Part shown: positions 9,528 to 20,664 of the stretch, one piece after another
Position numbering within the stretch: the first letter of the stretch is position 1
Layout: each line of letters opens with the position of its first letter
Assembly (NCBI GenBank): GCA_001936135.1
Contig: CP012819.1
Location: forward strand, 1,583,501 to 1,647,500
Length of the DNA stretch: 64,000 bases
Origin: Saccharomycopsis fibuligera x Saccharomycopsis cf. fibuligera
Taxonomy: Eukaryota; Ascomycota; Saccharomycetes; Ascoideales; Saccharomycopsidaceae
Direction of reading: 5' to 3'
Translations under genes and position numbers: made by a program
Notes under the pieces: model-generated
Databases searched by the model: none
What the model was told of the DNA's origin: nothing
What the model saw: only the letters and a program-made list of their open reading frames with translations

Positions 9528-11992
9528 AGTCGAGCGGTATTGACAAGAGTGGTTGGGAAAGAAGGGCGTTTGTGAGACAGAAAACGAAGCTTCTTATGAT
9601 GGCGCTTTCTGAGTAAAAACAAAGGCCAGAAGCGTTGCCAGCTCCCAAAAAACTGGGAACCCGCCGGACTTTATAGATACACTGGTAAACACGGCCAGCG
9701 GCTGCGAAGCTGCAACAGGGTGGAAGTGGAAAAACTGACCCCACGGTCGTTGAACAATAGCGAGATTGTTTGTGCAGACGCATGTTGCTTTAGCCACGGA
9801 GAAATACATGCGTCTCGAGCGAGACTAGGAAACACTATTCGCAAATGAAATCTACCGGCAGTTCCCAACATCATGTCTTCGAAAGCTGTGCCGTTATCTT
9901 TGAGAGTGGCTGTCTGCGCTAAACAGGACACCCGTAACAGCACGCGCCAGCACTCTGTGTGCTGGCACAGCGCTACGCGCCCTTTTGGTGAATCAGCGTG
10001 GCACCGGGCGCTTCACCTCTAGTATCGCGTTGCCGGTGTGCCAACTTCGAGCTTCAGCTTTTTCTGCTGCACTCCAGCCTGCGCTCCAGCTGTGCCCCAG
10101 CTGCGCTCCAGCGCCACACCATGCATGTAAGCGTACTTTGCGCATAATGGGACTTTTTATGACTGCTTTTCTGGGACGCGCTATGACGCGCTGGGGCGCA
10201 CCCCGCTGCGGAGATGCAGGGTTGCCCGGCGCCCTCCTGGTGACCGCGCGAAAACTAGCACAGGCCGAGGAAGCTCAGACCGCCACCAGGCACCACCAGC
10301 GGTTGCGGTTCTCGTACCCAGGCGTATGTTTGGCTGTTGAAGAGAGAAGAAGGCGCTAGGTGCTCTGAGGGGCAAGCGAAAGGCTGCCCTTTAACTGCAA
10401 AGCGTAGCCAGGCCCTGACTCTCTTTTCCCCGTTCGTTTTTAGGTTTTTTCCGATGATATCACTCAACCGCACGCGATCCTGCAAACAATCGAAACAATC
10501 TATGACGGCAGGAAGACTAGCGCGGCGCCGCCTGTTGTGCCGCCTTTCAGTTCACAATGTGCTGCTGCCCGCTCAGCACTAAGTATGCCTCCTCGACTCA
10601 GCGCACTCCGCCAATCTCTCCAGGCTTTCTCCGGACTATTGTGCATCGGGGTACAGCGCGCATCTGCACAGACTAAAAACACAAATGAAAACCAATTGGT
10701 TTTTGCGAATGGATGTCTCTGAGACTGCTTTGGCTGCCTCGGGTTTTTTTCCCCGTGAGACTCTCGCAAACCGCGGTTCTGGCAATGCCCCGCTGAAATA
10801 TAGGCCTCGAGCTTCAATATTCAGGGCACAGCTCAGCGAGACAGAAAGTGAAAAAGCGGAAAAAAGCTTTTCTCCTTGGCAGCATACGTAACCTTTTCCC
10901 CTGGCTTGTGACGGCGCCGTTTGTGCAGAGCCCCAGCCAGTAGGTGCCAGCTTCCAGTGATCTGTTGGAATAGCAGGCCAGCCCGTTTCTGGGCGGTTTT
11001 GCTCAGTACGGAAAAACAGGGGGCACTGGGTGCGTCAAGCTACCTGCTTACTGCTGGGCAGCCAAGCAACGGAAACGCTTCTTGCATGGCACTTTGAGCA
11101 GGCCGTTCATTGGCTTATTCCGTAAGAGAAGAAAGAACAGTCCTGTCTGCCGCTTACATCATCAGCGGTGACTTGAGCGAGCCCGAAACCTTTCCGAGGC
11201 GTGTATTGTCGGTACTGGAGTATGGAGCTTAAACGCGGTCGTGATCTCGTTTGCAAAGTCCGGAGCAGTTATGCGCATACACGTTATTCCTTTGCCAGAA
11301 GAGCGGATACAGCCAGCTCTGCTCCTGAAGCTTGCCACTTTCTGCAATACAAGTCTGGAGACCATCTGGGCTAGCGCCGTCTCTGTGTAGCTTAGAATGC
11401 GCTGCTCTCTTTTGGATCCGGCCTTGCTTTCGTGTATGCGCCAAATTGGCAGGCTTCAACAAAAAAAAGTCTAATTAGCCGGACCTCATGCTGCTTCGTC
11501 CTCCATAGAGGACGCAGCTGTTGTCATCCATTCATCTTTTCTTTGTCTTTGTTTTTATTTATCCGTGGCCTTTTGTTGACTTCTTGGGCCCCCGTTTTAC
11601 AATGCGCGTGTCTTGGACGTGGACTGTCTTTCCCGATTGCTTTGGTTCGGTTTCCGGATTATTTTGAGATCTAGGCTGCGAAAGCACAATCAGCTGCCCC
11701 GCGGCCGGCTTCCCAGCTCTGCCAAGTTATTCCTTTTCTTTTCTTTTATTTTTTTCTTTTTTTTTCTTTTCTTTTTTTCTTTTTTTTTCTTTTCTTTTTT
11801 TATTCTTTAAACAGAATAGTTTCCCACAATTGGCAGATTCAGACATGCTTTCCATGATAGGAGGACCTACAGCATTGAGTTTCCGCGCTCCTTTTACTCA
11901 TGCGCGAACACAATCAAAACGGACAGATCTGAAATTGTTACAAGGTTTATGTACAGAGTATTTACAGGCCATATCAACATATATATAATCAA
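9528..11992. other. 2.4-kb GC-rich intergenic region upstream of the transporter
   Basis: No gene is convincing here. About 9.7-11.4 kb is visibly richer in G+C than the flanks and contains repeated GCGCTCCAGC/GGCGC words. A long pyrimidine tract (TTTTCTTTT pattern, about 11730-11805) lies just downstream of SHY1 in transcription terms. Since SHY1 ends at 11993, most of this region should be the promoter and leader of the transporter gene. Several 60-100 codon open frames on both strands have no domain and no consistent codon usage. Confidence 0.5.
9670..9675 (-). promoter_or_regulatory. TATA box of the transporter gene
   Basis: TATAAA on the minus strand about 143 bp before the ATG, within the normal yeast range. 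Confidence 0.5.
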
Positions 11993-13222
11993 TCATTGGA
12001 ACTTTTTAGCGTGTCTGAGCTTTTCCTGCAACGGGTTAATCTTCTTCTTTCTTACCACGAAGAAAATCAATACAGAGGAAACAAGCGCTAGAGAGTACCA
12101 AGTTACCATATACTCCAAGTGATTATTTCTCAAATTAACCTCCGGAACAGCGCCCAACGGAACGCCGTTTCTAATAAACTGCCCTTTTGTGAATTCATGG
12201 TACTCGTCTTGATTTTGGCTGCCAGGAAGCATGCTCGTCGAAGCTGGTGCACCTTGTTCTTGTTTCATCGAACCCTTTGACCAAAAATTCCACAAAGAAG
12301 CGCTTTTTTGATTGCTGTGGTTATCTTTTTTTTCGGCAAATTTTCTGTATGGTCTGTCTGTCATATCTTCGAGCTGTTGGAAATACACTGGATGCGAGTC
12401 TGTTCTTTTTGCCATATCCTGCACATCAGCGTAAACAAGAAGCCTAATGTCCTTTTCGTTTTCTAGCGCTAAATTCCCAGGTTTCACTTTTCTTCGAAGA
12501 GTGCAAACAATTTCAACTTCGTTCATTGGTAAAGCTAAGTCACTAAGTTTCCCCTTAAATCTGTTCTGTGGAGTGATGTTTTTCTCGCTCACAAAGCCCC
12601 TTTCCACTATAACTTTTTTACCATTATTCGGTCCTTCGCTGCTTATGATAAACGGTGTGTAGACAAAGTATCCTTTGACGTCATCGTTAATTCGCGGACC
12701 GACAAATAATTCTTCATTGTGCACAAATTTACCTTTTAACCTGTACTTTGTGTATTCCAAATTATCTTCCAACTCAGCAAAGGCCTCGAGGTCATTCTTA
12801 TCTTTAGGAATCACAAGCTTGGATACATCCAATGGGGGAGCATTAAGCCGGTCTTTTAATTTGTAGATTAGCTCTTTTTTCCAATGAAGTCTTCGGTATT
12901 GCCAATTGCCTAATTGGAAACAAAGAATCGGCATCAAAACCATAAGCCCCAAAACCACAACATTCTTGACCTTTTTGCTTCTATCTTCACTATTGTTATT
13001 AGACTCGTTGATATTGACTGCTTTTAAATCACTAGCGTGGCGTTTTTGAAAGACATGTATGTTGGATCTCTGTCTGAGTACGTAGCTAGAGCGCTGCTTG
13101 ATTGATATCTGTGGTATTTGCTTGGATGTATTAAGGGAACGCTTTGAGACAGCAGGGGTCAGTAGCCGCAACAATGCTTTCGGCACTGTACACTGAGCCG
13201 GCTTGAAAGTAAACATTAGCAT
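11993..13222 (-). CDS. SHY1: SURF1-family cytochrome c oxidase assembly factor (Shy1)
   Basis: A 409-residue SURF1/Shy1 protein, which helps insert heme a into Cox1 and promotes early complex IV assembly in the mitochondrial inner membrane. The first 60 or so residues are rich in Arg/Lys/Ser, with few acidic residues, and fit a mitochondrial presequence. A first membrane segment (about 87-104) runs into the SURF1 signature FQLGNWQYRRLHWK (102-115). A second membrane segment (about 371-391, YMVTWYSLALVSS) precedes a basic tail. The internal VIVERGFV and PVYFQ segments also match the family. The length is close to S. cerevisiae Shy1 (389), with a low-complexity insert around residues 300-330. 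The start is the ATG at 13222; a second ATG two codons later is equally possible. Confidence 0.93.
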   Translation of the reverse strand: MLMFTFKPAQCTVPKALLRLLTPAVSKRSLNTSKQIPQISIKQRSSYVLRQRSNIHVFQKRHASDLKAVNINESNNNSEDRSKKVKNVVVLGLMVLMPILCFQLGNWQYRRLHWKKELIYKLKDRLNAPPLDVSKLVIPKDKNDLEAFAELEDNLEYTKYRLKGKFVHNEELFVGPRINDDVKGYFVYTPFIISSEGPNNGKKVIVERGFVSEKNITPQNRFKGKLSDLALPMNEVEIVCTLRRKVKPGNLALENEKDIRLLVYADVQDMAKRTDSHPVYFQQLEDMTDRPYRKFAEKKDNHSNQKSASLWNFWSKGSMKQEQGAPASTSMLPGSQNQDEYHEFTKGQFIRNGVPLGAVPEVNLRNNHLEYMVTWYSLALVSSVLIFFVVRKKKINPLQEKLRHAKKFQ

Positions 13223-15150
13223 TGTTCAGAGAACTTACTCCTGATCTGATTATTATCATCATCATCATCATGATAATCAGTTCTTCGGAACTTGGCTGTT
13301 ACAAAGTGATTTTTCCTAGATCATTTACCCTGCTGATCATGTATACGTATGCGTGTATATGCATGTATCTTCCATCACCAAATAAAATCACAACATTGGT
13401 ATTGACGTAAGCTAAAGAGTATAGATAGCACAAATTGTAAAAGCCAATGGCTAAATTCTTTTAGACCTCAAACATAACCTTATTTTATGTTCAATGTTTG
13501 GCTACATTGGAGAAATAAGAAAGAAACTTTCTTATTGTTTTCGCGAAAACTGCAAAGAAAAGCTGTAAGATAATATTGTAATAGATATCCTCTTTTTGAA
13601 ACCATTTTTTATTTTTGGATTTCGAAAGCAAGATTAATTATTACTGGAAAGGCCTTTTTTTTTTTGACAGAAAAACCTGTTACCACATTTCAATAGGATA
13701 TAGAAGCTAGCCTATTCTTTTCTAACTCTCTGGGGGTTTTTGTGTTCACTTGTTCATTTCAATTATTCTGCATTTGGATTCTTGTATCTAGGTCAGAGGT
13801 ATTGCTGTGTGGTCTAGCTTAATAAATCGTTCTCCTTCAAAATTAACAAGTTTGGGAATCAGATATAAAAACCGGCCAAGAGGAAATACAAGCGCTAGGG
13901 TGCAAACAGAGTAAAATAGTAATTGATGAAAAATTTTCAAGGCCAGTCTCTTTGGTGAAAAAGGCAGTTAATTTTACTCATTTAGCTTATTTGATTAGAA
14001 AAAAAAATTACAGTTCCACACTCTGGTTCATTATAGTTGAACAATAACTTATCGCAAATAAAAGCAAAAGCAGCATACCGAGACACCTTTGGAATTGACT
14101 GCCATTTTTCAACATTATAGAACATTTATATAGCAATTATTTTCATATCTTGAAAATATTCAAGATTGGTTATAGGCTTTGTTAGCGTACCCGTTGGTAA
14201 TTAGCATATTTTGGAGTTATATATGATTGATTCTTTGTTTCAAGAGACAAGATTATACCTATGGATGGCGCTTTGTTTATTTTCCATGGAGCCGCCTAAA
14301 TTTTTGTTTAAGCCTTTTTATTTGGTTCATTTAGGCGAAAAGTAGTGGAAACAATGACAATTTATACTTCCAAGTTAGCTTGTGAGTCTCACTTTACTCT
14401 AAAGGCTAAATACGAATGAAAAGGTGAGCCATGCTTTATGTAAAATTTAAATTACCTTCCATCTGCAACACAAAAAAAAAAAAAATATCTGTATACGTTT
14501 AGTTAATTTTCTTCTTTTGGCGAGAAGTAATAAAGTTTACTCAAAAGCATTATTCAATCTTTTAAGGATGCAGTAAGTAATAAATTACACAGCTAAGAAA
14601 AAATAGTGCGTTTTCTTTTCCCCTCACACAAGAGCGCTTTATCATTTCTAATCTTTTATTTAGCTAGATAAGTGGTAAGGCTAATAGATAGTTTTGTAGA
14701 CGGTTTACAGTGATAAAAATGTTTGTATTCAAAATGAAAATTTACCTGGTTTACAATAATATGGTTTCACTGGAAGAAAAGATAATTCGGTTATAAATGA
14801 TATTATTAGTTGAATATTATGCAGTTGAATTGCGTTTTCAATATAGCCAATAACGTTAATTGTGTTTTCAACGTAATTAATATTGTAAACCGTTTCATGA
14901 CATCATCTTCTTATAATTAATAAAGAACGTAATTCTACAAACGTATCCATATAGTATATACAGTATACTTCAGTTGTTGTTCTAGAGGGAAAACTCAAAC
15001 AAGTGGAAACACAGTTAGTATCAGTTGGAAACTTGGCTTTGTCGGATTTAAAATAACAATGTTTTTTTGCCGCATAACAACATATGCTTACAGTCACATG
15101 ACATGTATCTACATTTTTGCTATACAAATAATAAAAAATAAATTAATAGT
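13223..15150. other. 1.9-kb AT-rich intergenic region, no gene seen
   Basis: It begins with an ATC trinucleotide run (about 13255-13270) in the SHY1 upstream region, then is AT-rich with many stops on both strands up to tRNA-Val. A 74-codon minus-strand frame near 14903-15127 lacks any recognisable feature. Confidence 0.5.
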
Positions 15151-15224
15151 GGTTTCGTGGTCTAGTTGGTTATGGCATCTGCTTAACACGCAGAACGTCC
15201 CCAGTTCGATCCTGGGCGAAATCA
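15151..15224 (+). tRNA. tRNA-Val(AAC), intronless
   Basis: A complete 74-base cloverleaf. The acceptor stem GGTTTCG pairs with CGAAATC, the anticodon loop TTAACAC sits on a TCTGC/GCAGA stem, the T-loop is GTTCGATCC, and the discriminator base is A. The anticodon AAC reads Val GUU and, as inosine, GUC. The internal A box (TGGTCTAGTTGG) and B box (GTTCGATCC) of a Pol III promoter are present. No intron. Confidence 0.96.
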
Positions 15225-15231
15225 TTTTTTT
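15225..15231 (+). terminator. Pol III terminator of tRNA-Val
   Basis: A run of seven T begins immediately after the discriminator base of the tRNA. Confidence 0.9.
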
Positions 15232-16289
15232 ACCGTAGCCTTGCTGTGGTTAACTATTGTTTCTTTATTTTTAGTTATTATATTAATTTCTTCTTCATTT
15301 GAGTTAGCACAACTATTAGATGACTTGTTGAGATAAAAAATACTCCTTATCCAGATGTTATTATACATGGTTCCTATACATTAGCGGACTCGAATCTTCT
15401 TTATATAATAACCCTATTAACAAGTGGTGGGAACTGCAAGAGGAAATAAAACAATTGTAAAGCATATTATTTGCTGACTGTTATGCAGTTTATACGCGTA
15501 TACACGAGAACCAAAACAATATTTAGCAAATACAGAATTTTTTATCCCTCAGTCATAATGTTTCACCGAGCTGTGGATATACAGGGTAAACTACAACTGT
15601 GTAAAATGTGGCATCGTGTGGTACATTACAAAGTAGAGCGACCTTGTTGTGGAAGGTTTGCAAAAAGCAAGAAATTATAAGAAAAAGAACAAGGTATGGA
15701 CGTAATGGAGTTCATGCTAAAATACTTTTTAGCGTTCTTGTCAAGTTGAGAGCACTATACTACACACTGCCGGACATTATTGTTATTGAATGTCATAACA
15801 AATTGGCGTGCCATTTCAACAGGGTGTGGAGAGGATTCATTCAAGAAGAACCACTGCTTATTGCCCGACTAATGATGATAAGCTTTGTCGGCATCAATTG
15901 GCTGTTTTTGGTTGTTTGGGTTATAATCCACCACACAAGCAATCAGCACCATCACTACACCACCATTGGTGATTGTGTGTAAACTGTTGTAGCTTTGCTG
16001 CTCTAGAATTTTCGTCTTGGTTCTCCGATTGCGAACCCGCTGTTCACGGCCGATGGGAAAAGGAAAATCGCAACCCAAAAAAAAGACGCTCCTTGAATAA
16101 ATATATCCGCCGGTCCCAAATAATTTTTTTTCTTAGCTTTTCCTCTGCTTTGTAATTCTTCTTCCTTGCTTTCCTCTACACCTCGATTTGCTCAGTGCCA
16201 TAGAAACCTCAATCCATTGAGTATTTTTCAATAAACACGTCAATAAGGATTCAATTGATCAGCTAATTTTTAAGTACACAATCTCAGTT
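15232..16289. other. Intergenic region between tRNA-Val and SOD2
   Basis: Nothing convincing is encoded. A 124-codon open frame at 15608-15982 has no recognisable domain and an atypical composition. A short segment at 15326-15422 has TGTTGA/TTAACA ends and is discussed as a weak LTR-like candidate. The last 200 bp are pyrimidine-rich followed by A-rich sequence before the SOD2 ATG, as in many highly expressed yeast promoters. Confidence 0.5.
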
Positions 16290-16994
16290 ATGTCTTCCAT
16301 CTTAGCCAGCACCTTGCGTCATTCTGTCAGAAACCAAGCTCAATTAATCTCCACCAGAAACTCAATTGGTGTCCTATCTTCTGTTAGAACCAAAATTACT
16401 TTGCCAGATTTGGACTGGGACTATGGCGCTTTAGAACCACACATTTCTGGTCAAATCAACGAATTGCACCACAAGAAGCATCACCAAACTTATGTCAATG
16501 GTTTCAATGATGCCAGTGAAAAATTGTTAGTTGCTGAATCCAAAAACGATGCTAAAGCTGTGGTTGGTTTGCAACAAAACATCAAATTTCACGGTGGCGG
16601 CTTTGTCAACCACAACTTGTTCTGGAAGAACTTGTCCCCAACTTCTAAATACGGTGGTGAACCACCAAGTGGCAAATTGGCTGAGCAAATCAACACCCAA
16701 TTTGGCTCATTGGACAAATTAATTGGCTTGACTAACTCCAAATTGGCCGGTATTCAAGGCTCTGGTTGGGCTTTTATTGTTTTTAACAAGGAAAGTAATG
16801 CTATTGAAGTTGTTCAACGTTACAACCAAGACACCGTCACCGGTCCATTGATCCCATTGGTGGCCATTGACGCTTGGGAACACGCTTATTATTTGCAATA
16901 TCAAAACGTTAAGGCCGAATACTTCAAGGCTATCTGGAACGTCATTAACTGGAAAGAAGCCGAATCTCGTTTTGCTTCTGCTCTTTCTGCTTAA
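16290..16994 (+). CDS. SOD2: Mitochondrial manganese superoxide dismutase
   Basis: A 234-residue Mn/Fe-type superoxide dismutase, which converts matrix superoxide to H2O2 and O2. Residues 1-34 are basic and Ser/Thr-rich, a mitochondrial presequence, and the mature protein starts near KITLPDLDW. The metal ligands are visible: His60 in ELHHKKHHQTYVNGFN, the His of VNHNLFW, and Asp and His of DAWEHAYY. The QGSGWAF stretch and the C-terminal NVINWKEAESRF are also typical. Codon usage is strongly biased (TTG for Leu, AGA for Arg, GGT for Gly), as expected for an abundant protein. The length equals that of other yeast Sod2 proteins (about 230). The start ATG is followed directly by the presequence. 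An AT-rich region of about 950 bp follows with no gene. Confidence 0.97.
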   Translation: MSSILASTLRHSVRNQAQLISTRNSIGVLSSVRTKITLPDLDWDYGALEPHISGQINELHHKKHHQTYVNGFNDASEKLLVAESKNDAKAVVGLQQNIKFHGGGFVNHNLFWKNLSPTSKYGGEPPSGKLAEQINTQFGSLDKLIGLTNSKLAGIQGSGWAFIVFNKESNAIEVVQRYNQDTVTGPLIPLVAIDAWEHAYYLQYQNVKAEYFKAIWNVINWKEAESRFASALSA

Positions 16995-17947
16995 GTGGTT
17001 TTTGACTGTTTGAATCTATGGCGTACTGCTCATTGGCACTAATTGCTCAATACACGTATGCCTTATACAAGTATAGAGGCCGTACTTAGGCTTGTTAATT
17101 ACTTAAAACACCAAATTTTCCTCAACCACTATTGCAATTTGTGCTAGTGAGTATACGAATGATTGTGCAATGTTATCGCAACGAGTATACTGATCAGTAT
17201 TTATGTGCATGACAATACATAATTGCGCCGTAACGTGAATGATATCACATATGAATTCTTTGTCTTTTTAGCTATATAGAAATATGTAATTACTTTTTGA
17301 TTGTAATGAATCTCAGTTTCAAAAACCTGTTTTTTTGAGATATCAAAGCTATAATACCGTGGCCAGTATAAAATTTCGAGAAAAGATAAACATAGCAACC
17401 ATTAATGTAAAACGTCCGAAATCAATTGGTCCGAGGATTGTAAATAAGCACACTTTAATTTACGGGCCGTATCGATGCGTAAGCACGAATCTTGCTCTTC
17501 AAGTAAGACTTCAAGCAACGAAAATTAGGAGAGCTGCAGAAAAAGATTCAGATATGGAGAAATCTTTGTACGGTTTTTTCGCCATATAAATTAGGTACAG
17601 CTTTTTGACATCGTGTTTTCTAAAGATTTAAAATGCATAACACTTCATTTTATTTTATACAGATATGAAAATATACAATATAACGCATAACAGTACAATA
17701 CACCCAAAACTGTATATGAAAAAAAGGTAAAAAAAAAAGGTAAAAAAACCAACAAGGATGGAATTGAATATCAGTTCGGAATATACACAAAAAAATAATG
17801 ACAAGTAAAAGAATACAGTAAGCTAGAAAAGAGAGGCGAAGAAATAGATGAACAGGTTAAGTTGATTTTCGGAACTAAAAAACGCTTCTAAAACGCAAAA
17901 AAGGGCAATTTATTTTTGCCAGTAGTCGCAAAACTTAAAAACGAATG
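16995..17947. other. Intergenic region between convergent SOD2 and the BED protein gene
   Basis: AT-rich sequence holding the 3' ends of both convergent genes, with A-rich stretches near 17715-17745. I recognise no gene or structured RNA. Confidence 0.5.
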
Positions 17948-19132
17948 TCACTGCTTACTGTTGCTGTTAGTGGTTATGATGGTGCTATTGCTGGCGGTAT
18001 TATTATCATTATCATTGTTATTATTGCTGCCGTCGCTGTTGGCGCTACCGCTATCATGTCCAATCCCGTTAACAAACTCAATTGACTCGTTTGATTTACT
18101 GGCTTCATGAATTAGGCTGCGAAAACTTTGCCTCGTGACTACATCAATAGGCAAGCGATTATCAATCAAGAACAAATATATCAATTTTTCGAATCGGCCC
18201 TTGTCAAATTGGGCATTGGGGTTTTTGCCGTCATCAGTGTCGTATTGTCTTGCTATTAGTTCTTCGATGACAAGCTGTTGGTGTGTTTCTCTGCCATTGC
18301 TGCTGGCAACGTTACCAGCACTGTGATTGCTGCGTTTAATATTATGATGGTGACGAGTATATCCAGAACCATATCCATTGGTGGTGTGATTCCGCAATTC
18401 AGTTACGCCGCTGCCGTTTATCAAAGCAACGTTGGTATTACTGCCGTTTTTGTTACTCAAAACCGAATCGTCGTTTTCATTGCTCTCACTGTCTGATTCG
18501 CTACCTTCATCTTCCCCCAATGTCGCCGAACTTGAGTTTCCGCTCTTGGCTCCCGCTCCCGCTACCGCAGCTGCCGCAGGGGTGTTTAGATTGACTGTAG
18601 GGGTGCCGCTGGTGGATGACAGGGCGGCGGCGGCGCCCACTCTATGATTTGCGTTAACACCGCTCTTAACAATGCCGTTGCCATTGCCATTGCCGAGGTC
18701 GCTACTTTGACGCCGCTGCGGCTGCTGCAACAGCGGCCGCGGAACGGATTCATCATCAAAATCAACACTTTGGTCAAAGTCACTATTGTCTTTATTTTTG
18801 TTGGAAGTTATCGCAGCATCGCCTTTAGCACATTTGCTTGCCTTTATGATCGATACTACTTGAAAAGGATGACCAATTCTATTCTCCAAAGTATTCAAAA
18901 CCATCATTTGTTGATCAAATGGGATCCGCTGCGCTACTGAGTCAAGAACAAATTGTCGAGTAAGCCCATGCTCACGAAATAAATGAACCCAAAGTTGATT
19001 GGTGTTTCCTTTGCGGCTTTTCCTTACTGTTATTTCTCCCGCACAGTGCTGGAGTTTGCAGTGGAATGTGGTGCCTTCAGAGTCAGTGTGGATGATGTTG
19101 AAAAAAGTTCTTGGTACTTTTGACTTTGGCAT
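17948..19132 (-). CDS. BED-type zinc finger protein related to hAT transposase ends
   Basis: A 394-residue protein starting at the first ATG (19132); the frame is open upstream but has no ATG. An N-terminal finger around residues 10-56 has Cys25 and Cys30 followed by His50 and His55 (HLFREH), with the Trp and Leu of QLWVHLF before the His pair, as in BED domains of chromatin proteins and hAT transposases. Residues about 140-290 are low-complexity Ala/Gly/Ser/Asn. Residues about 309-345 (FEKLIYLFLIDNRLPIDVV, then SFRSLI) resemble the hAT motif that reads roughly RLLPFSIVE...FR.L. The tail is N/D-rich. No DDE catalytic core or dimerisation domain is present, so it cannot transpose; a DNA-binding regulator of transposon origin is likely. 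The exact family name is uncertain. Confidence 0.75.
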   Translation of the reverse strand: MPKSKVPRTFFNIIHTDSEGTTFHCKLQHCAGEITVRKSRKGNTNQLWVHLFREHGLTRQFVLDSVAQRIPFDQQMMVLNTLENRIGHPFQVVSIIKASKCAKGDAAITSNKNKDNSDFDQSVDFDDESVPRPLLQQPQRRQSSDLGNGNGNGIVKSGVNANHRVGAAAALSSTSGTPTVNLNTPAAAAVAGAGAKSGNSSSATLGEDEGSESDSESNENDDSVLSNKNGSNTNVALINGSGVTELRNHTTNGYGSGYTRHHHNIKRSNHSAGNVASSNGRETHQQLVIEELIARQYDTDDGKNPNAQFDKGRFEKLIYLFLIDNRLPIDVVTRQSFRSLIHEASKSNESIEFVNGIGHDSGSANSDGSNNNNDNDNNTASNSTIITTNSNSKQ

Positions 19133-20664
19133 GTTGGATGGCGGTTTACTTTTGCGGCTTTTGTTGTATGATTTGGGACAATAACTTGTCAATGAGGGAC
19201 ATGCAACCTGAATTTAAAATCTCTGATCAAAATAGTGCGGCTTTATCTTGGTCTGATTGCAACAATCTCCAATTCCTGTATCCTAAATAATAAATAATCT
19301 GTCCAAATTCAAAGATAAAAAACGCGCTGTTGATGTAACTGGGCAGCGCTATAATTCAATAAGAAAGGTTGATCTATCGGTGTTTATCTGTAATTCGAAG
19401 CGCTTGCAACGCGACTTGAAATCCGGTACAAAAGATGTCCTTGTTTGATTGATTTATCTGCTGTATATGTGCCTATAAAGATCCAGCGGCTCCTCGAGAA
19501 CTGAGAGCAAAAATGGCGGATTTGAACGTGGTCGGAGTCCTCAATTAGTGGGCATAGAAATTCAGCATATATTGTACTAACTCAGTGCTCTATGCTCTTT
19601 GCTCTTTGCTATAATGCTCGATGTTATGTTTAAACGCCCAAGCACCAGATCGAAAAACAAGGCCTAGGGGCTATTTGATTGTTCCAGTTGAGCTTAAATA
19701 TACTTAAAATGGGAAGTTTGAAAAGTAACAACAAGTCACCAAATATTTTCAGAGTATTTTGTCAGAATCAAGGTATCCGAGAAAAGCGGTTAGCTTAAAG
19801 TGTATTTATACAAGAGAAGAGTGTTCGCAGTGATGCCGTGCAGGACAAAAAATATCGAATATCAAAATATCAAAATATCAAAACTCCCCGACCGCGATGC
19901 CACTCTTGTTCAAAAAAAATGAGGCGGGGACATTGTAACCCTGCCCGTTCCGCGCTTCTTTCCGCTCACCCCCGCCGCTGTTGCTTGGGCTTCTTCCGCG
20001 TCCCATGACATAGCTGTAGAGTACGCCATGCCGAACAAGGAGTATCGAGCCTACAACTGTACTTTGCATTTGGCAGTTTCCATCAACATGACGTGATTGG
20101 AAGTCAACGGTTGCCAGAATTATAATGCGTAAGGTCACGAACACGGTGAGAATGCTGAGAAAGTAAAGCAAACAAGTGGCAATATTTAACAATCAACTTA
20201 CACTTTTGTTTTATCAACCAGCTTCAATTCTTTGAAATGAAAATAAAATCACCATGTTGACGTTAAGTAATAAAAATGTGAAGAAATGGAGAAAACAAGA
20301 AAAAGCAAAAAAGCAGGAGAGCCATGATAAATGATAAACGATAAACGATAAACGATAAATGATAAACGATAAACGATAAACGATAAACGATAAATGATAT
20401 ATGATAAATGATAAATGATAAATGATAAATGACCGGTGAAGAGTGCTAGACGATGAACAAAAAATGATGAACCATAATGAATAAACATAGACTATGAGGG
20501 ATAAATCCTGAACATAAAAATAATGAAGCTGAAAATGGTGGATCCTTTGTATAAGGGTCACTATATATAGCAAAAACGATAAAATGTGACAGATATCACA
20601 CTGTCAATCTTCACAGCCACTAATTTGTTCTTCCTTTTCCTTTTCCTTTTCCTTTGCTTTGTTA
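19133..20664. other. Intergenic region with GATAAAY tandem repeat
   Basis: It holds the upstream region of the BED gene and the downstream region of the VPS9-domain gene. Short minus-strand frames (19878-20192, 20214-20573) are unsupported; one of them is built on the repeat itself. A block of CTTTTC pyrimidine repeats (about 20630-20650) precedes the VPS9 gene stop. Confidence 0.5.
20324..20432. repeat. 7-bp tandem repeat (GATAAAY)n
   Basis: About 15 near-perfect copies of a 7-base unit alternating GATAAAC and GATAAAT, with one GATATAT variant. The array contains many GATAA words, the core of GATA-factor sites, but their regularity points to simple-repeat expansion. It gives an artefactual Tyr-Arg/His-Leu-Ser-Phe-Ile repeat frame on the minus strand. 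Confidence 0.88.

Noticed and set aside
15608-15982. 124-codon plus-strand frame before SOD2
   Set aside because: No recognisable domain, unusual composition and a position directly in the SOD2 upstream region. Probably chance.
20324-20432. Regular repeats suggestive of a CRISPR-like array
   Set aside because: The unit is 7 bases with no spacers and the genome is eukaryotic. It is an ordinary tandem repeat.
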